Assembly (NCBI GenBank): GCA_046349395.1
Contig: JAXMCK010000006.1
Span: forward strand, 806,001-870,000
DNA length: 64,000 nt
Source of the DNA: JAXMCK01 sp046349395
GTDB taxonomy: Bacteria; Pseudomonadota; Alphaproteobacteria; Geminicoccales; Geminicoccaceae
Reading direction: 5' to 3'
Part shown: in pieces, positions 23,798 to 31,697 of the stretch
Position numbering within the stretch: position 1 is the first letter of the stretch
How the letters are laid out: each line of letters begins with the position of its first letter
The notes under the pieces: generated by a model
Database searches by the model: none
What the model was told of the DNA's origin: nothing
The model's input: only the letters and a program-made list of their open reading frames with translations
Translations under genes and position numbers: made by a program

Positions 23798-26700
23798 TCA
23801 CCCCAGGTCGGCGAGCAGCCGGTCGGCCTCGATCACATCGGGGAGGCCCAGGCCCTCGGTGAAGGTGGCCCGGACCGGGGCGAGCAGATCCCGGCCCCGA
23901 CCGCGCTCGCCACCCTCGGCGAGCAGTCTCGCCAGATCCCGTGCGGCGCGCAGCTCGAGCGAGGGAGCAGCGCGTGCGCGTGCCAGATCAAGCGCCCGGC
24001 GGAGATCGCTCTCGCAGTCGGAACGGTGCCTGCGGCCCGCCTGCGCGAGGACCGCAGCGCGGGTCCGGTGCAACTCCGGCTCAAGTGCCGCGTCGTCGCC
24101 ACGGCCGAAGGAGGCGAAGGCGGCGGCGATCCAGGCTTCTGCCTCCTGCTGGCGACCGGCACGGGCGTAGGCCTCGGCCGCGAGGCTCAGATGCAAGGGC
24201 TCGTAGCGACCGGCGCCGACCATGCGGGCCTCTTCGAGACCAGACTCCATCTGCGCGAGTCCGGCCGCCGCAGACCCCTGGGACATGGCCCAGCCGAGAT
24301 AGATGCTGCCCCAGGCGTGCCACAGCGACATCGACATCTGATCGGCGAGGGCGATGACCTCACGGGCGACGGTCACAACTTCCTCGACCCGCCGCATCCA
24401 CAGGTTCGGGATCGCGACCCCGTAGCAGAGGCCGAGACCGGTGGTGTTGGCATGTCCGACCTCGCGCACCCAGCGCCGGTTGTCCTCGACGGCCTGGAGC
24501 GCCTGGTCGCCTAGCCCCTGATGCCAAAGGTTCCAGGCGCGGTAGGCGCCCGCCGCGACTCGCGGATCGTGGCCGAACCGGAAGCGCAAGTCGCGGTGCG
24601 CCTCGGGGTCGTAGAGGGCGATGGCCTGCCGGACGAGGGTCAGCGATTCCGCGTACCGGCCGGCATGGAAGGCCTCGAGACCCAGCATCCTGAGGCCGAC
24701 GAGACGCGTGCCGACGTCGCCGCTCCGATCGGCGAGCGCCGAAAAGCGCTGGGCGATGCCCAAAGCTTCCACGCCGACGATGTATTGCCCCGCCCACTGA
24801 CCGTAGAGGGCTGGGAGTTGCAGGGAGGCGTCGTCCAATTCGTCCGCCAATTCGAGTGCACGGTCGAAGGCGCGCAGGGTGGCGGGACCCGAGTAGCCGC
24901 TGCTGGCGATCAGCGCCTGGCCCAACTGGATGGTCAGCGCCTGCTCGCGGCGGCGCCAGCGTGGATCCGGCGGCATGCTGCGGCACAGGCCGATCGCGTT
25001 CTCCAGGCTCGCGATCGCCTCGCGGTAGGCCGGCCGTGCCAGGGACCGTGTGCCGGCTTCCTCCCAGTAGTCGAGCGCACGCTCCTGCAGGCCGGCGGCC
25101 TCGGCATGCTGTGCTTTGACCTCCGGAGCAGCGGCAGGATCGGCTTCCAGCACGTCGACGAGGCGGCCATGCAAGGTGGCGCGCCGGCTCTTGAGCAGGC
25201 TCTCGTAGGCGGCGTCCCGGACCAGCGCGTGCTTGAACAGATAGGTGGCGTCGGGCGGCGCGCCGCGGCGGAAGACCAGCTCCGCCTCGACCAGACGGCG
25301 CATGGCCTCGTTGAGCTCGGCCTCGGACAGCCTGGAGAGGGCCGCGATGGTGGCGTGATCGAAGGACCGGCCGATCACGGCTGCCGTCTGCGCCACCTCC
25401 TTGACGGGGTGCAAGCGGTCGAGCCGGGCCATCAGCGAGTCGTGCAGCGAGGTCGGAATGGCCAGAGCGCTGAGGCTCCCCTCCAGCAGCCAGGCGTTCG
25501 AGGTCTCGCGCAAGGCGCCCGACTCGAGCACGGCCTTGGTCATCTCCTCGACGAACAGCGGCACGCCGTCCGTCCGCGCGGCGATTTCGTCCAGCAACTC
25601 GCCCGGGAGCGACTTGCCGCCGGTGATCCGGGCCACGATCGCCTGGGTGGCGGCCCGCGCCAGCCGGTTCAGGGCGAGGCGGGTGACGATGGGGTGGCTC
25701 GCGAACGAGGCGGCGAAGGTCGGGCGCGCCGTCACCACGACCAGAGAGGCGCTCGCCTGCACCGCATCCAGCGCCAGCTCGATCAGCTCGAGCGTCGTCG
25801 GATCGATCCAGTGCGCGTCCTCGACCACCCAAAGCACGGGCCGTTGCGCGGCGAGGCCGACGAACTGCTCGACGAGGACAGCCAGCGTGCGGGTGCGACG
25901 TTGCTGCAGTGTCAGGCCGAGGGGTGCGTAGCGGTGCGAGCCGTCGAGCCCGAGCAGGTCCGCCAGGAGGGGTGCCGCATCGCCGACCGTCCCTGATTGC
26001 GCCAGCAGGGCTTCCAGCCGGTCGAGCTTGCCGTCGGCCGTGTCGGCCTCGGCCAGCCGCGACGCGTGCGAGAGATGCTGGACGGTCGGGTAGAGGGCGG
26101 AATCGGCGTGGTAGGGCGAGCACTGGTAGCGGATCAGGACGTGCGGATCGGCCGCGACGGCTTCGACCAGCGCTTCGGTGAGCCTGGACTTGCCGATGCC
26201 GGCCTCACCCGTGAGCAGCACCAGCTGTCCCTCGCCGGACCTCGCCTGCCGCCAGCGCTCCAACAGGAGCGCCAGTTCCTGGTCGCGCCCGACGATGGCG
26301 GCGACAACGCCGGCTCGGCGTGCCGCGAACCGGCTCTCCAGGGCGCGCTCGCCGAGCACCGCGAAGGCGGGCGTGGATCCCGCGATCCCCTTCAGCGACT
26401 GCGGCCCGAGATCGTGGAGACGGAACAGGTCGCCCAGGAGGCGACGCGTGGCGTCGGCCACTACCACCGCACCGGGGTCGGCGAGGGCTTGGAGCCGGGC
26501 CGCCAAATTGGGCGTGTCGCCGACGACCGTCTCTTCGCGGGCGGAGCCCTCGCCGATCAGGTCGCCGACGACGACGAGGCCGGTGGCGATGCCGATCCGG
26601 CAGGAGAGCGGCTCGTCACCGGCCCGCAGCCGAGCGGCGGCGGCCACGATCGCCAGGGCGGCGCGGACCGAGCGCTCGGCGTCGTCCTCGTGTGCGTGCG

Positions 26701-27109
26701 GCCAGCCGAAATAGGCCAGCACGCCGTCGCCCATGAACTTCGCGACATGGCCCTCGTAACGCGAGATCTCCCCGGCGACGGCGTTCTGATAGTCGCGGAG
26801 GATCTGGCTCATCGTCTCGGGATCGAGGCGTGCCGCGAGGGCCGTCGAACCGACGAGATCGACGAACATGACGGTCAGCTGCCGGCGCTCGGCCTCGCGG
26901 CGCGCCGGCTGGGCGGGTGCCGCCGGTTCGCTGTCGCGGGCGGCGACGGCCCGCAGCAGCCGCTTGCGGTCGCCTAGGCCGAGACCGAGTTCCTTCAGGT
27001 CGGCGTCGGTGAGATCGGCAAGGACGTCGAAGTCGATGCCGTTGGCGGCGAAGGCCGGCGCGTGCTCGCCCAGCCCCAGCTCCTGCAGCCAGCTGGCAAT
27101 ATCCGCCAT
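23798..27109 (-). CDS. SAM domain / class III adenylate cyclase / AAA ATPase / TPR signalling protein
   Basis: 1103 residues from ATG 27109; the long upstream extension crossing the transporter gene is rejected. Residues 1-60 are a SAM domain (IASWLQELGLGEHAPAFAAN). Residues 75-255 are a class III nucleotide cyclase with both metal Asp residues (FVDLVGST, D84; GDGVLAYFG, D128), the base-contact residues in KFMGDG and VVGDTPNLAARLQ (N201, R205), so it is predicted active and ATP-specific. A P-loop ATPase follows (GEAGIGKSRL, 301-310; Walker B-like VLWVVEDAHWID), then about 500 residues of TPR-like helices. This resembles the STAND-type cyclases common in alphaproteobacteria. It probably senses a ligand or partner and makes cAMP; the signal is unknown. 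No membrane segment. Confidence 0.92.
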   Translation of the reverse strand: MADIASWLQELGLGEHAPAFAANGIDFDVLADLTDADLKELGLGLGDRKRLLRAVAARDSEPAAPAQPARREAERRQLTVMFVDLVGSTALAARLDPETMSQILRDYQNAVAGEISRYEGHVAKFMGDGVLAYFGWPHAHEDDAERSVRAALAIVAAAARLRAGDEPLSCRIGIATGLVVVGDLIGEGSAREETVVGDTPNLAARLQALADPGAVVVADATRRLLGDLFRLHDLGPQSLKGIAGSTPAFAVLGERALESRFAARRAGVVAAIVGRDQELALLLERWRQARSGEGQLVLLTGEAGIGKSRLTEALVEAVAADPHVLIRYQCSPYHADSALYPTVQHLSHASRLAEADTADGKLDRLEALLAQSGTVGDAAPLLADLLGLDGSHRYAPLGLTLQQRRTRTLAVLVEQFVGLAAQRPVLWVVEDAHWIDPTTLELIELALDAVQASASLVVVTARPTFAASFASHPIVTRLALNRLARAATQAIVARITGGKSLPGELLDEIAARTDGVPLFVEEMTKAVLESGALRETSNAWLLEGSLSALAIPTSLHDSLMARLDRLHPVKEVAQTAAVIGRSFDHATIAALSRLSEAELNEAMRRLVEAELVFRRGAPPDATYLFKHALVRDAAYESLLKSRRATLHGRLVDVLEADPAAAPEVKAQHAEAAGLQERALDYWEEAGTRSLARPAYREAIASLENAIGLCRSMPPDPRWRRREQALTIQLGQALIASSGYSGPATLRAFDRALELADELDDASLQLPALYGQWAGQYIVGVEALGIAQRFSALADRSGDVGTRLVGLRMLGLEAFHAGRYAESLTLVRQAIALYDPEAHRDLRFRFGHDPRVAAGAYRAWNLWHQGLGDQALQAVEDNRRWVREVGHANTTGLGLCYGVAIPNLWMRRVEEVVTVAREVIALADQMSMSLWHAWGSIYLGWAMSQGSAAAGLAQMESGLEEARMVGAGRYEPLHLSLAAEAYARAGRQQEAEAWIAAAFASFGRGDDAALEPELHRTRAAVLAQAGRRHRSDCESDLRRALDLARARAAPSLELRAARDLARLLAEGGERGRGRDLLAPVRATFTEGLGLPDVIEADRLLADLG

Positions 27110-27216
27110 AGTCCGGCCTGGCCCCCCTCCAGGCGCGGCCGGCGATGATGCGCCTGCGCCGTCGCGGTGCGAGATTGGCACAGGCGCGCAGCCCCGATCC
27201 AGTGCGCCCGTAGGTC

Positions 27217-28101
27217 CTAGCGAACTGGCCGGAGTCTGATCACGCCGGCGGCGATGGCGGCACCGCCGAGAATGAGAATGGTGGCGACCAGCAGTCCGAG
27301 GCTCGGGCTCCCGCGGCCCATCAGGAGGAGGAGCAGCGTGCCGAGCAGCGGCGCCAGGTAGGCGGCCGAGCCCAGAAGCTGCAGGTTGCCGCGTTTGGTG
27401 CCGGCGTCCCACAGGTAGAAGGCGGCGCCCACCGGGCCGAGACCGAGCAGCAGCACGGCAAGCCACGCGGGACCCTGCGGCCAGACCGGCGGCTCGACGA
27501 TGAACGCCGCCGACAGGGCCAGTGCCGCGGTAACGAGGCAAAAGCCGACGACGGCGTCCGTCGGCGTATCGGGGGCCACGCGACGGTTGAGGACGGAATA
27601 GCCCGACCAGATGACGACGCAGGCCGCCGCGGCGGCGTAGCCCAGGAGTGTTCGCTCGACGGCAGCACCACTTTCGTCGCGGCCGAGGACGAGGAGCACC
27701 GCTCCGGCGAGGCCGCACGCGACGCCGATCAGGTGGTGCGGGAGGAGCCGCTCGCCCGGGAGCAACCCGGTCAGCAGGACGATGAAGAGCGGCCAGAGGT
27801 TGATGATGAGCAGCGCTTCGATCGGCGGCAGGTGCTGCAGCGCCGTGAAGTAGGCTGCGTGGTAGCCGAAGAAGGCGCCGACCCCGAGTAGCCAGGCGCG
27901 GACCGGCACCCGAAGCAGCACGCTTGCGGATCGACCGGAGGCCAGAAGCCAGACGAGGCCGGTGAGGCCGCCGACGAGGAAGGCCAGCCCCGTCAGCAGG
28001 AAGGGCGGCACCGGGCCGGCGGCGACGCCGAGCGGGGCCAGGAGCGCCCAAAGTCCAATGGCACCAAGGCCTTCGGCCGTGGCCCGCCGGCGCTCCTCCA
28101 T
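27217..28101 (-). CDS. DMT-superfamily (EamA) transporter
   Basis: 294 residues, ten predicted membrane helices in two EamA halves. Start ATG 28101 follows GAGGAAACGG, a good ribosome-binding site. The first half contains LLGVGAFFGYHAAYFTALQH, then LPPIEALLIINLWPLFIVLL (the EamA signature), and the second AAAAACVVIWSGYSVLNRR, then GLGPVGAAFYLWDAGTKRGN. Such permeases export amino acids or other metabolites; the substrate cannot be told. It is divergent from the EVE-domain gene with 66 bp between starts. Confidence 0.88.
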   Translation of the reverse strand: MEERRRATAEGLGAIGLWALLAPLGVAAGPVPPFLLTGLAFLVGGLTGLVWLLASGRSASVLLRVPVRAWLLGVGAFFGYHAAYFTALQHLPPIEALLIINLWPLFIVLLTGLLPGERLLPHHLIGVACGLAGAVLLVLGRDESGAAVERTLLGYAAAAACVVIWSGYSVLNRRVAPDTPTDAVVGFCLVTAALALSAAFIVEPPVWPQGPAWLAVLLLGLGPVGAAFYLWDAGTKRGNLQLLGSAAYLAPLLGTLLLLLMGRGSPSLGLLVATILILGGAAIAAGVIRLRPVR

Positions 28102-28167
28102 CCGTTTCCTCACAGGTTTTCGCGTGGTAGCGGAGCTAGCGGACCCGAGCATGGTTAGGAAGTCGCG

Positions 28168-28581
28168 ATGGCCCACTGGCTGATGAAGACCGAGCCCGAG
28201 GACTACAGCTGGGAGCGCCTCGTCGCCGACAAGGAGACGGAGTGGACGGGTGTCCGCAACCGCCAGGCCGCCAACAACATGCGGGCGATGAAGAAGGGCG
28301 AGGAGATCCTGTTCTACCGCTCGCAGGTCGACCCGGCCGTGCTCGGGATCATGAAGATCTCGGCCGAGGCCTATCCGGATCCCGACGATGCGACGGGAAA
28401 GTTCTGTCGGGTGAAGGTGAAGCCGGTGCGCGCGCTGCAGCGGCCGGTCACGCTCAAGGAGATCAAAGCCGATTCGCGCTTCTCCGAGATGGTCCTGGTG
28501 CGCAACTCGCGCTTGTCCGTGCAGCCGGTCGGCGACGAGCACTGGAAGCTGATCCTCGACCTCTCCGGCAAGGGCTCCTGA
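28168..28581 (+). CDS. EVE domain-containing protein
   Basis: 137 residues, a single EVE (PUA-like) domain: MAHWLMKTEPEDYSWERLV, WTGVRNRQAANNMRAMKKGE, ILFYRSQ and a C-terminal LVRNSRLSVQPVGDEHWKLI. EVE domains bind modified bases such as 5-methylcytosine or its oxidised forms in DNA, and some act with restriction or RNA-modification systems. This stand-alone form is the widespread housekeeping type (human THYN1-like), and no restriction gene is adjacent. Its stop overlaps the apparent CTG start of the next gene. Confidence 0.92.
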   Translation: MAHWLMKTEPEDYSWERLVADKETEWTGVRNRQAANNMRAMKKGEEILFYRSQVDPAVLGIMKISAEAYPDPDDATGKFCRVKVKPVRALQRPVTLKEIKADSRFSEMVLVRNSRLSVQPVGDEHWKLILDLSGKGS

Positions 28582-29639
28582 TCAACCCCCGCCTCTGGCT
28601 CACCCTGGCACTGGCGGCCGGCGGCGGCGCCCTCTTCGCGTTCCTGGAGATCCCGCTGCCCTGGATGCTGGGTGCCATGGCCGCGACGACGGCAGGTGCG
28701 ATGAGCGGGCTGCCGCTTCGGCTCCCGAGGCAGTTGCGTGCGCCGATGGTGGCCGTCGTGGGCATGCTGCTCGGCAGCGGCTTCACCGGGGCACTCCTGC
28801 GCCAGATGCCGGACTGGCTGCTGAGCCTCGCGAGCCTGCCCGTCTACGTCCTGATGCTGGGGGCTGCCGTCCTCCTCTACCTCACACGGCGGGTCGGCCT
28901 GCCGCCGCGCACGGCCTTCTTCGCGGCGACACCGGGCGGGCTGGGCGAGATGGTGCTCCTGGCGGAGCGGTACGATGCCGACGTGCGCACGATCGCGCTG
29001 ACCCACGCCACGCGCATCCTGCTCATCGTCTTCGTGGTGCCGTTCGTGGCTCGGCGGTTCGACGCGATCGGTCCAGGCGGTGGCGCCATGGGTTTCGGCA
29101 CACTGCCACCGCTCGAACTTGCCATGCTGATCCTGGCGGCCGGGGCCGGGTGGATCGTGGCGATCGGGTGCCGTCTTCCGGCACCGGCGCTGATCGGTTC
29201 GCTGCTGGGCAGTGCCGCCCTGCATGCCCTCGATCTCGTCGCCGGCGCCCCGCCGTCCTGGCTCGTGGCCGTCGCCCAGGCGGTCATCGGGGCCTCGATC
29301 GGAGCCCGGTTCAGCGGCTTCGATATCCGCGCCGTGCTCGGGACGATGCGCGTTGGTGTCGTGCTGACGGCCATCATGTTCGCACTCGCCGTGCCTTTCG
29401 TGGCCGCCCTCACGGCCCTGACGGGTCAGCCCTTCGTGGCCCTGCTGCTGGCCTTCGTGCCGGGCGGGCTCGCGGAAATGAGCCTCGTGGCGCTGTCGCT
29501 GGGAATCGATCCGGCCTTCGTCGCCAGTCACCATCTCCTGCGCATCGCACTCGTCGTGGCTGGGGCGACGCCGATCTATGCGTGGTGGAGCCGTCGCCTG
29601 AAACGAAACGGGCGGCCCGAAGGCCGCCCGTCCTCCTAA
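28578..29639 (+). CDS. AbrB-family membrane transporter with apparent CTG start
   Basis: 353 residues if translation starts at CTG 28578, which overlaps the EVE stop as CTGA and has AAGGG 6 bases upstream. There is no in-frame ATG, GTG or TTG between this point and MLGAM about 29 codons in, yet the first helix (LWLTLALAAGGGALFAFLEI), which the family needs, lies before that Met. About ten membrane helices form two repeats, each with the AbrB-type motif (FFAATPGGLGEMVLLAERYD and AFVPGGLAEMSLVALSLG). These proteins (formerly YjiH/AbrB, ammonia-monooxygenase-like misannotation) are thought to be transporters; the substrate is unknown. The C-terminus RNGRPEGRPSS is encoded by the ftsH terminator. 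Confidence 0.88.
   Translation: MINPRLWLTLALAAGGGALFAFLEIPLPWMLGAMAATTAGAMSGLPLRLPRQLRAPMVAVVGMLLGSGFTGALLRQMPDWLLSLASLPVYVLMLGAAVLLYLTRRVGLPPRTAFFAATPGGLGEMVLLAERYDADVRTIALTHATRILLIVFVVPFVARRFDAIGPGGGAMGFGTLPPLELAMLILAAGAGWIVAIGCRLPAPALIGSLLGSAALHALDLVAGAPPSWLVAVAQAVIGASIGARFSGFDIRAVLGTMRVGVVLTAIMFALAVPFVAALTALTGQPFVALLLAFVPGGLAEMSLVALSLGIDPAFVASHHLLRIALVVAGATPIYAWWSRRLKRNGRPEGRPSS
29601..29631 (-). terminator. Intrinsic terminator of ftsH inside the 3' end of the AbrB gene
   Basis: On the reverse strand, ACGGGCGGCC-TTCG-GGCCGCCCGT forms a perfect 10-bp stem with a UUCG tetraloop, followed by TTCGTTT. It begins 24 bp after the ftsH stop and lies fully within the last codons of the opposing AbrB gene, whose C-terminal residues it therefore dictates. 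Confidence 0.8.
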
Positions 29640-29654
29640 GAGATCAAGCTAAGC

Positions 29655-31586
29655 TCAAGCGCCCGGCTGCGGGCTGGGCTCGATGCCGCTCGGGCCGCCG
29701 GGCCGCGAGGTGGTCGGGACCGAGCCACGCTTGCCGCTGCTGGACGGAGCCGGAGCGTCCTCCACCTTGCGCATGTTCTCGATCGACTCGCCGCGCATGA
29801 TGACGGCGATCTCCTCGCCGTTCAGCGTCTCGTAGTGCAGCAGCGCCTTCGCCAGATCGTCGAGCAGATGGCGGCTGTCGGACAGAACCTGCCGCGCCTT
29901 GTCGTAGCCGGCGTCGATGATCTTGCGGATCTCCTGGTCGATCTTCTGCGCGGTCATCTCGGAGACGTTCTTCGTCTGCGTCACCGAATGGCCGAGGAAG
30001 ACCTCCTGGCTGTTCTCGCCGTAGGAGACAGGCCCCAGCACGTCGCTCATGCCCCAGTGGGTGACCATGTGCCGGGCGATCTTGGTCGACTGCTCGATGT
30101 CCGAAGAGGCGCCGGCCGTCACCTTGTCGCGGCCGAAGACGATCTCCTCGGCGACGCGCCCGCCCATGGCGACCGCAATGTCGGTCTCCAGCTTCTCGCG
30201 GCTGACGGAGATCCGATCGCCCTCGGGCAGTCGCATCACCATGCCGAGCGCCCGGCCGCGGGGGATGATGGTCGCCTTGTGGATCGGATCCGATGCCGGC
30301 GAGAAGTGCGCCACGATGGCGTGGCCCGCCTCGTGGTAGGCCGTCAGGCGCTTCTCGTCCTCGGTCATGACCATCGAGCGCCGCTCGACACCCATCATGA
30401 CCTTGTCCTTGGCGGCCTCGAAGTCCGTCATCGTCACGAGCCGCTTGCCGGCGCGCGCCGCCAAGAGGGCCGCCTCGTTGACGATGTTGGCGAGATCCGC
30501 ACCCGAGAAGCCGGGCGTGCCGCGGGCGATCACCTTGGTGTCGACGTCGGGCCCGACGCGGACCTTCTTGATGTGGACGTTCAGGATCTTCTCGCGGCCC
30601 TGCACGTCGGGGTTCGGCACGACGACCTGACGGTCGAAGCGGCCGGGACGCAGCAGGGCGGGGTCGAGCACGTCCGGACGGTTGGTGGCGGCGATGAGGA
30701 TGACACCCTCGTTCGCCTCGAAGCCGTCCATCTCGACCAGCAACTGGTTCAGGGTCTGCTCGCGCTCGTCGTTGCCGCCCCCCAGACCCGCACCGCGGTG
30801 CCGGCCGACGGCGTCGATCTCGTCGATGAACACGATGCAGGGCGCATGCTTCTTCGCCTGCTCGAACATGTCGCGCACGCGGCTGGCACCCACGCCCACG
30901 AACATCTCGACGAAGTCGGAACCCGAGATCGTGAAGAACGGCACGTTCGCCTCGCCGGCGATGGCGCGGGCGAGCAGCGTCTTGCCGGTGCCGGGCGGAC
31001 CGACGAGCAGACAGCCCTTCGGAATGCGACCGCCGACCGACTGGAACTTCTGCGGGTTCTTCAGGAACTCGACGATCTCCTGAAGCTCTTCCTTGGCCTC
31101 GTCGATGCCGGCGACGTCGTTGAAGGTGATGCGGCCGTGCTTCTCGGTGAGCAGTCGCGCCCGCGACTTGCCGAAGCCCATGGCCTTGCCGCCGCCGGAC
31201 TGCATCTGGCGCATGAAGAAGATCCAGACGCCGATCAGCAGCAGCATCGGGAACCAGGAGACCAGCACGCCGAGCAGCGAGGGCATGCTGTCGTCGGGCG
31301 GCTGCGCCGTGATCCTCACATTGTGGTCACTGAGACGGCTTACGAGGTTCGGGTCGTAGGGCGCATAGGTGCTGAAGGCGCGACCGTCGGAAAAGTGGCC
31401 GCTGATCGAATCGCCCTGGATGACCACGTCGCTGACTCGGCCTCCCTGGACCTCCGACAGGAAATCGGAGAAGGCGAGATTGGTCTGCGGGCCGCGCGAA
31501 GATGGGCTCTGGAAAAGATTGAACAGGGCTATCAGCAGCAGCCCAATGATCACCCAGAGAGCGAGATTCTTGCTGAAATTGTTCAC
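29655..31586 (-). CDS. ftsH: ATP-dependent zinc metalloprotease FtsH
   Basis: 643 residues from GTG 31586 (MNNFSKNLALWVIIGLLLIA). Two N-terminal membrane helices (about 9-25 and 105-125) flank a periplasmic domain. The AAA+ domain has Walker A GPPGTGKT (196-203), Walker B CIVFIDEIDAVGRHRGAG and the second region of homology NRPDVLDPALLRPGRFDRQV. The zinc protease site is HEAGHAIVAHF (about residue 420) with a downstream Asp ligand. The membrane-bound hexamer degrades misfolded membrane proteins and regulators. The C-terminus is Pro/Ser-rich. It is last in the yebC-to-ftsH block, 111 bp after tilS, and ends with a strong terminator. Confidence 0.97.
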   Translation of the reverse strand: MNNFSKNLALWVIIGLLLIALFNLFQSPSSRGPQTNLAFSDFLSEVQGGRVSDVVIQGDSISGHFSDGRAFSTYAPYDPNLVSRLSDHNVRITAQPPDDSMPSLLGVLVSWFPMLLLIGVWIFFMRQMQSGGGKAMGFGKSRARLLTEKHGRITFNDVAGIDEAKEELQEIVEFLKNPQKFQSVGGRIPKGCLLVGPPGTGKTLLARAIAGEANVPFFTISGSDFVEMFVGVGASRVRDMFEQAKKHAPCIVFIDEIDAVGRHRGAGLGGGNDEREQTLNQLLVEMDGFEANEGVILIAATNRPDVLDPALLRPGRFDRQVVVPNPDVQGREKILNVHIKKVRVGPDVDTKVIARGTPGFSGADLANIVNEAALLAARAGKRLVTMTDFEAAKDKVMMGVERRSMVMTEDEKRLTAYHEAGHAIVAHFSPASDPIHKATIIPRGRALGMVMRLPEGDRISVSREKLETDIAVAMGGRVAEEIVFGRDKVTAGASSDIEQSTKIARHMVTHWGMSDVLGPVSYGENSQEVFLGHSVTQTKNVSEMTAQKIDQEIRKIIDAGYDKARQVLSDSRHLLDDLAKALLHYETLNGEEIAVIMRGESIENMRKVEDAPAPSSSGKRGSVPTTSRPGGPSGIEPSPQPGA

Positions 31587-31697
31587 CGCCAAGCCTCGAC
31601 TGGTCAACGGGGCGACCAACTCGACCACGGCTCGAACACCTGCGCCGCGGACCCGCCGGCCCTCCTCCTGCTCACGATAGATAAGCGGCGTCACATT

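Noticed and set aside
27110..28051. Extension of the cyclase frame across the EamA gene
   Set aside because: The SAM domain starts at ATG 27109, and the upstream part is an out-of-frame reading of the transporter gene.
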